Assembly: GCF_000740675.1 (NCBI RefSeq)
Contig: NZ_JPXI01000024.1
Location: 211,234 to 275,233, forward strand
Direction: 5' to 3'
Length of the DNA stretch: 64,000 nucleotides
From: Massilia sp. BSC265
GTDB lineage: Bacteria > Pseudomonadota > Gammaproteobacteria > Burkholderiales > Burkholderiaceae_D
The notes below the pieces were generated by a model. It ran no database searches. It saw only the letters and a program-made list of their open reading frames with translations, and was not told the DNA's origin. Position numbers and translations under genes: made by a program. Below are positions 44,769 to 53,448 of this stretch, piece after piece. Position 1 is the first letter of the stretch; every line of letters starts with the position of its first letter.

Positions 44769-45210
44769 ATGCACAAGCAAGACTACCTGAACGACGAGCA
44801 CGTCAAGCCCTTCCTCGCCTGGATGGGCCAACGGCTTCAGGCCGGTTCGCCGCGTCATGTGATGCGGCGGTGGAAGTGGTGCGCTGGGGCGGGCAACGCG
44901 TTCCCGAAAGCCTGAGGTTTCCCTGCATGCCGGCCAAGGAGGATGCCGAGGCCGCGCGGCGCAAGCTGCGCAACCCGTAGACCGGCACCACCGGTTTCCC
45001 CACGCTGGGAAGCCGCCCCCATGCCCACGCCAGGTGGAACCTGCGGGCCAGCTGGATCGTCCGTGCATTGCTGGAAGCCCACCCGGCACCGTATTTGGCT
45101 CGTGCACTGCCGCAAGCCGCAGGCTGGAAGCGGCGCTCTTCATGTGGTGCTATGACCTGACGGCCCCGGCCCCCGGCGACGAGGCGCCGCAGCTGTTGCA
45201 GGCGGCCTAG
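44769..45210 (+). pseudogene. Remnant of a conserved unnamed gene, internally deleted
   Basis: Begins like an intact gene (MHKQDYLNDEHVKPFLAWMG) but the frame breaks after about 48 residues. Later pieces lie in other frames: VVRWGGQRVPESLRFPCMPA, then HARWNLRASWIVRALLEAHP, then RLEAALFMWCYDLTAPAPG to a stop at 45,208. From memory these order as the N- and C-terminal parts of a conserved betaproteobacterial protein of about 250-350 aa whose centre is missing. The stop overlaps the converging helicase gene by four bases. Confidence 0.6.
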
Positions 45211-46832
45211 CCGAGGACGTCAGCCAGGCAGCGCTCCGCCCGGGTCGACAGGACCAGTTCTATCGCCATCTGGGCCCGGGTCAGGGCGACGAACAGGCGG
45301 CGCCGCGCCGCGTCGTCGAGTTCGGCGAAGTCCATCTCGGTCACGACCACGGCCGGGGCGCTCTGGCCCTTGTACCGGTAGACCGATTCGAGCAGCAGTT
45401 CGCCCTTGCTCCAGCGCGGCTCGCCGGCGGCATCGTATTCGCCGGTAAAGCGGCGGGTGGCATGCGACCCGATCGTGACCCGGTTCAGCAATGCCGACTT
45501 TTCACGGCCGCGTCCGCTGACGACGGCGATATCGGCGAGGGCGAAGCCGCGTGCGCGCAGCGCCGCTACTGCGGCCTCGGTCTGTGCCAGCAGTTCCTGC
45601 TCGGATGCGTAGGTGCGGATGCCGGGCAGTTCGCCGCGGTAGGGGTTCAGGGCCCGCACCGGCGGCCGCACCAGGGCGAGCGCATTGATCAGGTCGCAGA
45701 TCACACGGGGGCTGCGGAAATTGTCGCTGCACTGCACGGTCACCGCGTCGCCCAGCTCGAAGCCTTCTTGCTGGTACAGGCGCTGCGCATCGTCCTCGAG
45801 CACGTACAGCCTGCCGTCCGGCTTGAGACGGTTACACAAGCTTTCCACCCAGGCTGCGTCGAAATCCTGCGCCTCGTCGATGACCAGCAGGTCGAGGTTC
45901 TGCGCGAATTCCGTGCTGGCGGCGACGTAGGCGTCGGCCATGTGCTCGAATGCCTGTGGCGAGAACGCCGGGTCGCCATGCCTGCGCCGGTGATGCTCGA
46001 CGCATAGTTCATGGAAGTTCACCACCTCCACCTTCGGCGAGGCCAGGCGGCGCACATGATCGGCCAGGCTGCGATTGAAGCAGACGTAGTACGCGTCCAG
46101 GCCCGTGCCGGCGGCCGAGTCGAGCAATTGCAGGGCCAGCTGGGTCTTGCCCGAGCCGGCGGTAGCCTGGATGCGGTAGACGCCGGTTGGGGATCCCATG
46201 CGCGGAACCCAGGTGGCTAGTCCATCCGCCAGGCGCCGCACCGCGCCAAACAACTGGTCGCGCATCACTTCCAGATTGGGCGTGACCTCGAACTGGTTGA
46301 GCAGCAGGCGGCGCAGGGCAGTGTGGTCGGCCTTGCCGTGCAGGGGGCGCAACCACTCCTGGACGGTCGACACCATGTTGCCGTAGCGGGTCGCATCGAT
46401 AATGCGCTCGCGCGGGATCGAGATCACCTGGCTGTCGCCAAGTTCGTAATCGGGCAGGACCAGGCAGCTCAGCACGACCGTCTCGAGGCCCGCTTCCTGC
46501 AGGCGATTCTGCATCGCGACGCGTTGCAGGCGGCCCTGGCGCGCTACGTCGCATTCGCCGTCGCCGTAGACCTTGAAGATATCGCCATTGCGCAGCAGGA
46601 CCGGGCCGGCCTTCACTTCGATCAGCAGCACGCAGCCCTCGGGCGACAGTACCGCGACATCGATTTCGCCGTAGCGGTCGCGGTCGCCCTGGAGGGTATG
46701 GAGCGGAATGTTGTGGAAGACTTCAAAGCCCTCTGGCAGGTAGTCGCGCAGGCGCTCGAGGACTTCGAGCTCGCGGTAGCGGCCCGCATCCATGCGTAGC
46801 GGGGGAAGGAGTTGTGGAGAGAGGCTGGCCAT
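45207..46832 (-). CDS. NERD-domain UvrD-like helicase
   Basis: A 541-aa protein. The N-terminal NERD (nuclease-related) domain carries RYGEIDVAVLSPEG and LLIEVKAG, the acidic and Lys residues of a restriction-like fold. A superfamily 1 helicase follows: Walker A in ATAGSGKTQLALQLL, Walker B in LLVIDEAQDF, an FRSPRVICDLINAL motif, and LFVALTRAQMAIELVLS near the C-terminus. NERD helicases are frequent in defence islands. Start 46832 (MASLSPQLLPPLRM) is chosen; an upstream start at 46895 adds unlikely residues. It converges on the pseudogene beside the dynamin operon. Confidence 0.82.
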   Translation of the reverse strand: MASLSPQLLPPLRMDAGRYRELEVLERLRDYLPEGFEVFHNIPLHTLQGDRDRYGEIDVAVLSPEGCVLLIEVKAGPVLLRNGDIFKVYGDGECDVARQGRLQRVAMQNRLQEAGLETVVLSCLVLPDYELGDSQVISIPRERIIDATRYGNMVSTVQEWLRPLHGKADHTALRRLLLNQFEVTPNLEVMRDQLFGAVRRLADGLATWVPRMGSPTGVYRIQATAGSGKTQLALQLLDSAAGTGLDAYYVCFNRSLADHVRRLASPKVEVVNFHELCVEHHRRRHGDPAFSPQAFEHMADAYVAASTEFAQNLDLLVIDEAQDFDAAWVESLCNRLKPDGRLYVLEDDAQRLYQQEGFELGDAVTVQCSDNFRSPRVICDLINALALVRPPVRALNPYRGELPGIRTYASEQELLAQTEAAVAALRARGFALADIAVVSGRGREKSALLNRVTIGSHATRRFTGEYDAAGEPRWSKGELLLESVYRYKGQSAPAVVVTEMDFAELDDAARRRLFVALTRAQMAIELVLSTRAERCLADVLG

Positions 46833-47222
46833 GGCAACGGAATGATAGTTGGAGCAAGACGCGAGATTGCCTATTATCAACAATTGTGGCCGCACCGTAC
46901 AGGTCCATCATTCCCGGATGGCGGCATCTCAGCGCTGTATGGTGGTTGCCATTGAGCGCCAAACCCGGCCTGCGCTGGCTGTTGGGCGCAGTTCCATGGC
47001 TTGCTGCCTCAATGTCGACTGGACTGTCGTAAGCGGTTCAAGGACGCCAACACATAATGATGACAGCACCTGATGCTTACAGCTTTCGTGTTGGCGGCCA
47101 GTGTATGCAGTGGAACTCGAGAGCAGTTGATCATTCGGATTAATGATCAACAGTTTTTTTTATTGATGTTGTCGTGGCGCGCCGGCAGCGGCGTGCGAAC
47201 GAAGGGATCAACTCACATCGCG
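46833..47222. other. 390-bp geneless stretch
   Basis: Contains the upstream region of the NERD helicase gene and, at 47,117-47,157, the diverged copy of the guaA terminator block. No open frame here has family similarity or coding character. Confidence 0.5.
47117..47157 (+). repeat. Diverged copy of the guaA terminator block
   Basis: GTTGATCATTCGG and AATGATCAAC followed by a T-run and ATTG match the block after guaA (24,263-24,306) with scattered differences; similarity begins about 15 bp before the stem. The T-run marks + strand termination, but no + strand gene ends nearby. It is probably an old duplicated island edge. Confidence 0.65.
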
Positions 47223-47681
47223 CTAGTCACGCAGGCGCGCCGGCCACAGGAACGCAGGGAGCGACAGGCGCAGTTCGTCGTCGGTCTGGTCCGGCACCGC
47301 ACGCAGGTCCAGTACCCACTCGCGCACCACTTGTCCGGCGGCGATTTCCAGTACGATTTCGTCATTTGAAAATTTCCGCGCCCGATAGCCGTTGTAGCGC
47401 CTGTCTCCATGCCAGCCGTGGATGATCCCGCTGAACCACGTGGCCGCGACCGGTCCGGGATGGTCCGCAAACAGCCGTGCGAACGGTTCGGTGCTGACGG
47501 CCGTCAAATACAAGGTCCCTTCATGGATCGTCCAGCTCGCGACATACCCGTGCTGGCAGAACGGCGTGATTTGTGTGGCAGGCCGCGTTGGCAAGGTGGC
47601 CAAGTACGATTCGAGCGGCCACGCATCGATCGTGTAGGCCATACCACCGGCCTGCAGGCGCTCCATGATGACGTTGCTCAT
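47223..47681 (-). CDS. Hypothetical protein (152 aa) coupled to the ankyrin-like gene
   Basis: Not recognised. A soluble protein with RLQAGGMAYTIDAWPLESYL near the N-terminus, a Trp-rich centre (ATWFSGIIHGWHGDRRYNGY) and an acidic-basic C-terminus. The start overlaps the upstream stop by ATGA, so it is made together with the ankyrin-like protein and could be its partner, for example an immunity or chaperone protein. Confidence 0.6.
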   Translation of the reverse strand: MSNVIMERLQAGGMAYTIDAWPLESYLATLPTRPATQITPFCQHGYVASWTIHEGTLYLTAVSTEPFARLFADHPGPVAATWFSGIIHGWHGDRRYNGYRARKFSNDEIVLEIAAGQVVREWVLDLRAVPDQTDDELRLSLPAFLWPARLRD

Positions 47682-48784
47682 GCGCTGGGACCGGCCGGCG
47701 AAAGCAGCTGGCCATCGCGCGCGATGCGCCGCAGAAAGACGGCCATGCCGGCGCGCTTTTCCTCCAGATCCGCCTCGGCCGAATAGAGGTCGTAGGGCTT
47801 GGCCTCCTGCGCGGCGCGGTAGGCGCGCGCGGCCCCTGCACGCAGGTCGGCGCCGGCCGCGAGCACGGTCTCGACCATGGTCTCGTCCAGCGTCTCCACC
47901 GCTGCGGCCAGCACCGCCTCGCCATCGGCGTGGATGTCGGCGCCGTGCGCGAGCAGCCACGCGAAGGCGCCAAAGGCCATGCTGCGCGCGGCTACCGCCA
48001 GCGCGCGGTCGCGGCCGGCCTGAACCTGCACACCTAGCGCACCGTGCGCCAGCAGGAAGTCGAGCATGGCGGTGTTGTCGACCGAAGCCGCAGCCGGCAG
48101 CGCCACCGCGGCCAGCCGGTCTACGGCAATTCCGCCGTCGAGTAGCTGCAGCAGGATCCGCTGGAAATCGCGGTTGGCAAGCTGCGGAGCCCACTCGGCG
48201 GACGTGTCGATGCCGTGCGCATGGGCGCCGCGGGCAGTAATGGCCAGCGCCTCGTGGCCGTCGGCGCCCGGGTCGGCACCTTGGCGCAAGGCCAGCGCTA
48301 CCCCTTCGATCCAGGCATGGCGGCAGGCCATTCGCAGGAACGCGCTCCAGAACGCGGCCCGCCAGTTCTCGAGGCGGGTGCCGTCGTGCGACATGGTTCC
48401 CCTCACGCCCGCCAGACGGCCGGCGACGAAAGCAGCGAGCCATGGGTCAGCGCTTTCCACCCGCAGTGCGCAGCCGTTGTCCAGTACCGCGGCGACCACG
48501 GAGTCCGGCCAGGGCGCTTCGTCCAGCATGATCTCCTCGTCGAGCGCGCCAAGCGCCAGGCGCAGGTCGAAGTCGAAGGACGAGCCGAGCGCCAGCACGG
48601 CCGCCAGCCTGAGTCGGGCCGGCAGGCGGCAGGCGCCGACGAAGGCAAGCATGGCGTCGGAATAGCGCGGCGGTTCGTACGATGGCCCCATGCCATGCAG
48701 TTCCAGCAGCGCCCGCCATTGCGCGCGGATATCGTCGAGGGTGACGCAGACTTCGAGCGGAAGATACCAGTAGGGAGTGATCAT
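47678..48784 (-). CDS. Ankyrin-repeat-like protein
   Basis: A 368-aa protein of degenerate ankyrin-type units, such as GVALALRQGADPGADGHEAL, MLDFLLAHGALGVQVQAG and AFAWLLAHGADIHADGEAVL. These helix-turn-helix units bind other proteins. There is no signal peptide or membrane segment. The start at 48784 (MITPYWYLPLEVC) is preferred over 48862 because the longer form begins in the operator region. Operator site 4 is about 60 bp upstream, suggesting the same regulator as the Sir2 and MoCo-like operons. Confidence 0.7.
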   Translation of the reverse strand: MITPYWYLPLEVCVTLDDIRAQWRALLELHGMGPSYEPPRYSDAMLAFVGACRLPARLRLAAVLALGSSFDFDLRLALGALDEEIMLDEAPWPDSVVAAVLDNGCALRVESADPWLAAFVAGRLAGVRGTMSHDGTRLENWRAAFWSAFLRMACRHAWIEGVALALRQGADPGADGHEALAITARGAHAHGIDTSAEWAPQLANRDFQRILLQLLDGGIAVDRLAAVALPAAASVDNTAMLDFLLAHGALGVQVQAGRDRALAVAARSMAFGAFAWLLAHGADIHADGEAVLAAAVETLDETMVETVLAAGADLRAGAARAYRAAQEAKPYDLYSAEADLEEKRAGMAVFLRRIARDGQLLSPAGPSA

Positions 48785-48843
48785 TGTTCTCCAGACGTCG
48801 GGTGGATGAGCCCGTTTCGGGTCAGCACAAGATACAGTGTCGG

Positions 48844-48860
48844 ACGACAAGGAGTGTCGC
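48844..48860. promoter_or_regulatory. Palindromic operator ACGACA-N5-TGTCGC (site 4)
   Basis: ACGACA-AGGAG-TGTCGC, one base off the perfect palindromes at 32,742-32,784, about 60 bp upstream of the ankyrin-like gene start. Arm length and 5-bp spacer are the same as at the other sites. Confidence 0.55.
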
Positions 48861-49216
48861 ATGTAAGCCGCGCACCTTGCATGCCAAGATCGTGAGGCAA
48901 TCTTTGTTGTCGGATGCTATAGAGTTCCGGTTTCCATTGCGAAGCCCGTCCTCCATATCCGCAAGGCGCAATATGAACCGTCCCGGCTTTCGTGGGGGCT
49001 GGTTAGTGTGAGTCTGGCCAGTAGCAGATCGTTCCCGATACCATGCAAGTCGGGCTCAACGGCGGAGAGGGTGTTTGCGGTAGGGGCAAAATCGAGATGA
49101 TCCCCCTTGTTGCCGGTACGCGGATCGATGAGCTTGGCATGGTATCGCGAATGGTACTGGGCCAGGTGTGCCATTAAATTGCTAAGCAATTCATAGGCTT
49201 ACCTCAGCCATTGATC

Positions 49217-49232
49217 ATCGAGTGGGAATGAC
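49217..49232 (+). other. Putative attR: copy of the guaA 3' end
   Basis: ATCGAGTGGGAATGAC encodes Ile-Glu-Trp-Glu-stop, the GuaA C-terminus, and matches the real guaA end at 24,206-24,221 in 14 of 16 positions. No guaA sequence lies before it. A terminator follows about 30 bp later, as it would after the original guaA stop. Confidence 0.55.
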
Positions 49233-49262
49233 CTTCCCTTCCGAAATTATATGGAGTGTTTG

Positions 49263-49290
49263 AAAAGCTCGTTTCGGCGAGCTTTTCTTT
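49263..49290 (+). terminator. Intrinsic terminator after attR (possibly the original guaA terminator)
   Basis: AAAAGCTCG-TTTCGG-CGAGCTTTT followed by CTTTTT. Its distance from the IEWE-stop copy fits a terminator that once served guaA before island insertion. Confidence 0.7.
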
Positions 49291-49729
49291 TTCTCGTACC
49301 GGGAAATAGCCATATGCGCCCCAGCTCTGTGAAAGTCTCGCTGCATGATAATGGTGGTCCGGGGTACGGAATTACTATACTCCTCGTCGTTCGATTCTGA
49401 AAAATCGACGCGCCGGCCTCGGACTTTTCACTGATGCTTTTAAATCTATCCTCAACCTCTAACGCTGTTTTAAAAAGGCCCTGCACAAGCGGACTTAATG
49501 CTGGTGCGTCTGGGATAGTGACAGGGTTGAACATGCTTCACCGAATATGCCATTAGATTTGCGATCACTGGTATGTAAAAAAGCCCACTCATTCGTCCCA
49601 TCCTATCGTCGCACGCTACTACTAACTACAGAGGCTGGCTAGTCATATCGAATTATAGGCGTCTTGAACGATTGCCCGAATGCGTCCATGTACCGTACGA
49701 TGTATGCGCAACCGCATTCAGGAAAAACG

Positions 49730-50197
49730 ATGTCAACGATACGCGATAACCTCGCTTCGGACAATACAGCGAACAGCCAGCGCTCGTGGCTCGACGCGGG
49801 GTTCCGTCCGTTCTATCTGATGGGTTCGGGCTTTGCGGTTGTTGCACCATTATTGTGGGCGGCAATTTTTGGCTGTGGCTCGTGAAATCAGGGATCGTGA
49901 GAGAAAGTGCGGCTCCGCACCTTATTATTCTTGCGCTGGAATGCGGTCCTGTTAAAGATGCTGACGAGTATCGTATCTAGCGAGACCGATCGATCAGCGG
50001 TGTCGGCGAAGGGGAAGCTTACGATACTCACGTTAGTACAGGCTGCGTTGTAGGGATATTTCTCCGCGTCAGTCATGCCGGTGTTTAACACGCAGTTGGC
50101 GATACTCTCAGCCGCTCTCTTAGGCGCCGGGTTTTCTGTCTACTTGATGCTTTATCTGCCATATTTTCCATCTTCGGGCTTAGGAGTTGCGATATGA
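49730..50197 (+). pseudogene. NnrS-like membrane protein remnant, internally deleted
   Basis: The first piece, in frame from 49,730, contains AGFRPFYLMGSGFAVVAPLLW, like the start of NnrS (haem-copper membrane protein linked to nitric oxide tolerance), but stops at 49,885. A downstream piece, after a TAG, reads [26 protein letters not shown], like the last helix of NnrS. Some 300 residues expected between them are absent. It sits beside nitrate-respiration genes, which supports the reading, but the similarity is judged by eye. Confidence 0.45.
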
Positions 50198-50304
50198 TCG
50201 GGGAGTCTGAATCAGCCAAGCTATCTGCGAGGCATTCTTCTCGACTCTACAACCGATCGTGGCTCCATAATTTATTGCTGAACTACATTGGGGGAACCCG
50301 TAAT

Positions 50305-50817
50305 ATGAACCACCGTGATGAGACTGATGAGCTTTCCGACTCGCCCCTGACCCATTTTGATCCTGTCGGACAGGCGCATATGGTCGACGTCGGTGCGAAA
50401 GCCGATACTCACCGGATTGCGCTGGCTGAAGGCACAATTCGCATGAAGCCGGAAACGCTTGCACTCGTGGAGCAGGGGTCTGCAAAAAAGGGAGACGTTA
50501 TCGGAATTGCCCGCATCGCTGCAATCATGGGGGCGAAGCGCACGGGTGATCTGATTCCCTTATGCCACCCGCTAGCCTTGACCAGAGTGACTGTCGATTT
50601 TGATATCGATCGTGCAGCTCACAGTATTAACTGTCGAGCGCGGGTTGAAACTCATGGCAAGACTGGCGTGGAAATGGAAGCGTTGACGGCTGTACAAATT
50701 GGGCTATTGACCATTTACGACATGTGCAAGGCAGCCGACCGCGGCATGGTGATGACAAACGTAAGGGTGCTGGAAAAACATGGCGGAAAATCCGGAGACT
50801 GGACCGCAGCGCCGTAG
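50305..50817 (+). CDS. moaC: Cyclic pyranopterin monophosphate synthase MoaC
   Basis: Second step of molybdopterin synthesis, acting on the MoaA product. The 170-aa protein has [36 protein letters not shown] and [20 protein letters not shown] with the conserved MCKAAD. The ATG at 50305 follows GGGGAAC; an upstream in-frame ATG at 50194 would overlap the NnrS-like remnant and add unrelated residues. GC is lower here than in the modABC genes. Molybdopterin is needed by nitrate reductase, whose narI ends this window. Confidence 0.95.
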   Translation: MNHRDETDELSDSPLTHFDPVGQAHMVDVGAKADTHRIALAEGTIRMKPETLALVEQGSAKKGDVIGIARIAAIMGAKRTGDLIPLCHPLALTRVTVDFDIDRAAHSINCRARVETHGKTGVEMEALTAVQIGLLTIYDMCKAADRGMVMTNVRVLEKHGGKSGDWTAAP

Positions 50818-50850
50818 GCGATGACCGATGAGAGTAGTGGAAATTCCTGT

Positions 50851-51954
50851 CTAAGACAGCAATGCTACGTGCTGCATCTGCACCCACACCTGTCGGCCTG
50901 GCCCGATACCGAACTCTCGTAACAGTCGGGCTTTGATTCTCGCCAGGAATGGTGTCGGCCCGACTCGCAACTGCACCAGTACCTCATCCGTAGAGGACTC
51001 TGCAGCAGCTACTGCCGTAATCTCTGCTGGAAGGGAATTGGCACTGCCGGGCGATTGCGGACCGGTCAGCGACAGACCGATGTCGCGCGCATCGATGCGG
51101 CATCGAAGGCGGCTCCCGATCGATTCTGCGCGACGCCCAACCGTCAGTGTCCCCCCCGGGAAGGCCAGACAGGACAGGTCTCCAGTTTCGTGTCCGGTTA
51201 GCACAGCATCGAATACGGCGCCGATCTCGGGGCCCACATTGGGCGGCAGGTCGACTCGCGCAAGTGTCTCTCCTAATGGGCCACATGCCAGTACTTTCCC
51301 TTCGTCGAGGAGTACCAGATGGTCGGCCAGTCGCGCTACCTCATCCGGCGCATGACTGACATAGACGATCGGAATCGACAACTCATCGCGTAAGCGTTCC
51401 AGATAAGGAAGAATCTCACGCTTGCGCCTGAAGTCGAGGGCGGCCAAAGGCTCGTCCATCAGGAGGATGCGCGGCGATGCCAGCAGGGCGCGTGCAATGG
51501 CGACCCGCTGACGTTCTCCGCCGGACAAGCGTGCGGGACGCTGCTCCAGTAGCGCAGCGATGCCGAGCAGTTCTGCAACCGCTTCAGGCGTGAAGCGCCG
51601 CTCGTGCACGGGAACCCGCTTCAGCCCGAATTCGAGATTGCCGCGCACCGTCAGGTGGTCGAACAGGCTGGCTTCCTGGAACACATAGCCGAGTGCACGC
51701 TTGTGTACCGGGACGAACACACCGCGCCCGTCATCCTGCCAGACTTCGTCACCGAAGGACACGCGGGCGCCGGCGATACGCTCGAGGCCAGCAATCACAC
51801 GCAGGCAGGTCGTCTTGCCCGATCCGGAATGCCCGAACAAGGCGGTAATACCGGCCTGCGGCAGATCGAGGTCGACATCGAGCGCAAAGCCGTCCGGCTC
51901 CGCGGCTGCGCGTGTACGTAGCGCAACATTAAACTGTACGCGTAAGCCTTTCAT
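50851..51954 (-). CDS. modC: Molybdate ABC transporter ATP-binding protein
   Basis: ATPase of the molybdate importer, 367 aa. Walker A is GHSGSGKTT, the signature is LSGGERQRVAIARALL, Walker B is ILLMDEPLAALD and the switch His is in VYVSHAPDEV. A C-terminal MOP/TOBE-like domain (LPAEITAVAAAES, and VLVQLRVGPTPFLARI) binds oxyanion and is typical of ModC. It overlaps modB by 4 bp. Confidence 0.95.
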   Translation of the reverse strand: MKGLRVQFNVALRTRAAAEPDGFALDVDLDLPQAGITALFGHSGSGKTTCLRVIAGLERIAGARVSFGDEVWQDDGRGVFVPVHKRALGYVFQEASLFDHLTVRGNLEFGLKRVPVHERRFTPEAVAELLGIAALLEQRPARLSGGERQRVAIARALLASPRILLMDEPLAALDFRRKREILPYLERLRDELSIPIVYVSHAPDEVARLADHLVLLDEGKVLACGPLGETLARVDLPPNVGPEIGAVFDAVLTGHETGDLSCLAFPGGTLTVGRRAESIGSRLRCRIDARDIGLSLTGPQSPGSANSLPAEITAVAAAESSTDEVLVQLRVGPTPFLARIKARLLREFGIGPGRQVWVQMQHVALLS

Positions 51955-52646
51955 GAGCGCGGACTCCGTATCGACTGGGGATAGAGCGTGTAAAGGGCGA
52001 ACAGGACCATGAAGCTGAACACGAGCATACCTCCAGCAAGCCAGTGTGCTTGTGTATAGGCCATGGCTTCGACATGGTCATAAATTTGGACGGAGACTAC
52101 TCGCGTCTTGTCCGGAATATTTCCTCCGATCATCAACACCACGCCGAATTCCCCGACAGTATGGGCAAAGCCCAGAACTGCCGCGGAAAGGAATCCCGGA
52201 CGCGCCAGTGGCATGACGACTGTCCAGAAACTATCCCAAGGGCCCGCGCGCAGCGTCGCTGCCACCTCGAGGGGGCGTCTGCCAATCGCTTCGAACGCAT
52301 TCTGCAGGGGTTGTACAGCAAACGGCATGGAATACAGAACCGAGGCCAGCACCAGCGCCTCGAAAGTGAAGGGGTGGATGCCCATCCCGAGCGTCGCACT
52401 GATACGTCCGAGCGGGCCCTCCGGACCAAGCGCAAGCAACATGTAGAAGCCGAGCACAGTGGGCGGGAGGACGATCGGTAGTGCAACCAGGGCCCCGACG
52501 ACCGGCTTCAGGCGCGATTGGGTCCGCGCAAGCCACCATGCAAGCGGCGTGGCTATCAGCAGCAGAAGGAAGGTGACCACTGTCGCGAGTTTTACGGTCA
52601 GCCAGACGGCGGCGATGTCACCGGCAAATCGGTCGATGTTTTCCAT
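51951..52646 (-). CDS. modB: Molybdate ABC transporter permease
   Basis: Inner-membrane permease of 231 aa with five to six helices and the ATPase-contact EAA loop (AFEAIGRRPLEVAATLRAGP). Segments include TVKLATVVTFLLLLIATPLA and ALVALPIVLPPTVLGFYMLL. It is the middle gene of modABC, with 3 bp between modA and modB. Confidence 0.94.
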   Translation of the reverse strand: MENIDRFAGDIAAVWLTVKLATVVTFLLLLIATPLAWWLARTQSRLKPVVGALVALPIVLPPTVLGFYMLLALGPEGPLGRISATLGMGIHPFTFEALVLASVLYSMPFAVQPLQNAFEAIGRRPLEVAATLRAGPWDSFWTVVMPLARPGFLSAAVLGFAHTVGEFGVVLMIGGNIPDKTRVVSVQIYDHVEAMAYTQAHWLAGGMLVFSFMVLFALYTLYPQSIRSPRS

Positions 52647-52649
52647 GCG

Positions 52650-53405
52650 TCATCGCTCGTAGCCGTAGAAGCGGATGATCTGGCGCACTTCGTCGGATTG
52701 CAGATACGCCGCCAGTTCCCGGGCTGCCGGGTTGCTGGCGCCTCTGGCAAGGACGACAGCGTCCTGACGGATCGGCGCATGGAGATCGGCGGGCACGACC
52801 CAGGCCGATCCACCGACAAATTTGCCTCCGCGGTAGACGTCGGACATCGCAACGAATCCCAGCGCCGCGTTGCCGGTCTTGACGAATTGGTAGGTCTGGG
52901 CGATGTTTTCCCCCTGAACCAGCTTGTTCTTCAAACCGCCGAGAAGCCGGAGTTTTTCAAGTGCGCCAACGGCCGCTGCACCGTATGGCGCCGTCCTTGG
53001 ATTGGCAATGGCGAGATGCGCAAACGCACCGTTCCTGAGCACGGCGCCCTGCCCATCGACGAATGAGCTCTGGGCCGACCATAACACCAGCCGTCCGGTA
53101 GCATAGGTAAACGCGGTGCCGGGCACAGCGAGGCCTTCCGACACGAGTCTGGCGGGGGTCGCAGCGTCAGCCGACACCAGGAGCCCGTACGGTGCGCCAT
53201 TCCTGACCTGTGCGTAGAACTTTCCGGTAGCACCGAAGGCAAGGATTGTCTTGTGCCCGCTCTTTTTCTCGAATGCGGCAGCAATCTCCTTCATGGGCGC
53301 GGAGAAATTCGAAGCGACCGCCACGTGCACCTCAGCGGCGCAAGCGGGGGTAGCCATGGTGACGCATGCCTGTGCCAACAGCAGCGTTGCAAATATGTTT
53401 TTCAT
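52650..53405 (-). CDS. modA: Molybdate-binding periplasmic protein
   Basis: Substrate-binding protein of the molybdate importer, 251 aa. The signal peptide (IFATLLLAQACVTMATPACA) is followed by EVHVAVASNFSAPMKEIA. The oxyanion-binding loop region FGATGKFYAQVRNGAPYGLL and IANPRTAPYGAAA are also present. The start at 53405 gives the signal peptide directly; the longer frame to 53516 does not. It stands upstream of modB-modC and after moaE, joining molybdate uptake to cofactor synthesis. Confidence 0.93.
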   Translation of the reverse strand: MKNIFATLLLAQACVTMATPACAAEVHVAVASNFSAPMKEIAAAFEKKSGHKTILAFGATGKFYAQVRNGAPYGLLVSADAATPARLVSEGLAVPGTAFTYATGRLVLWSAQSSFVDGQGAVLRNGAFAHLAIANPRTAPYGAAAVGALEKLRLLGGLKNKLVQGENIAQTYQFVKTGNAALGFVAMSDVYRGGKFVGGSAWVVPADLHAPIRQDAVVLARGASNPAARELAAYLQSDEVRQIIRFYGYER

Positions 53406-53448
53406 CGGTTCCTCTTGGTGACAGCTGCACCATGCTCTTGTGGCAAGG

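Larger units (their letters stand above)
48861..49729. other. Geneless, AT-richer junction stretch
   Basis: About 870 bp with base composition poorer in GC than its flanks. It contains the putative attR at 49,217-49,232 and a terminator at 49,263-49,290. Short open frames at 48,917-49,189 and 49,247-49,534 (both minus) have no recognisable family and the second covers the terminator, so I do not call them genes. Confidence 0.5.

Noticed and set aside
48917..49189. 90-aa minus-strand frame with RTGNKGDH
   Set aside because: Looks loosely like a motif of another family but the rest does not follow; sits in the degenerate island junction.
49247..49534. 95-aa minus-strand frame
   Set aside because: Covers the terminator hairpin at 49,263 and has no recognisable domain.
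51933..51950. Third copy of the TTAAAC-type palindrome
   Set aside because: Only one half (ATTAAACTG) is present and it lies inside modC.
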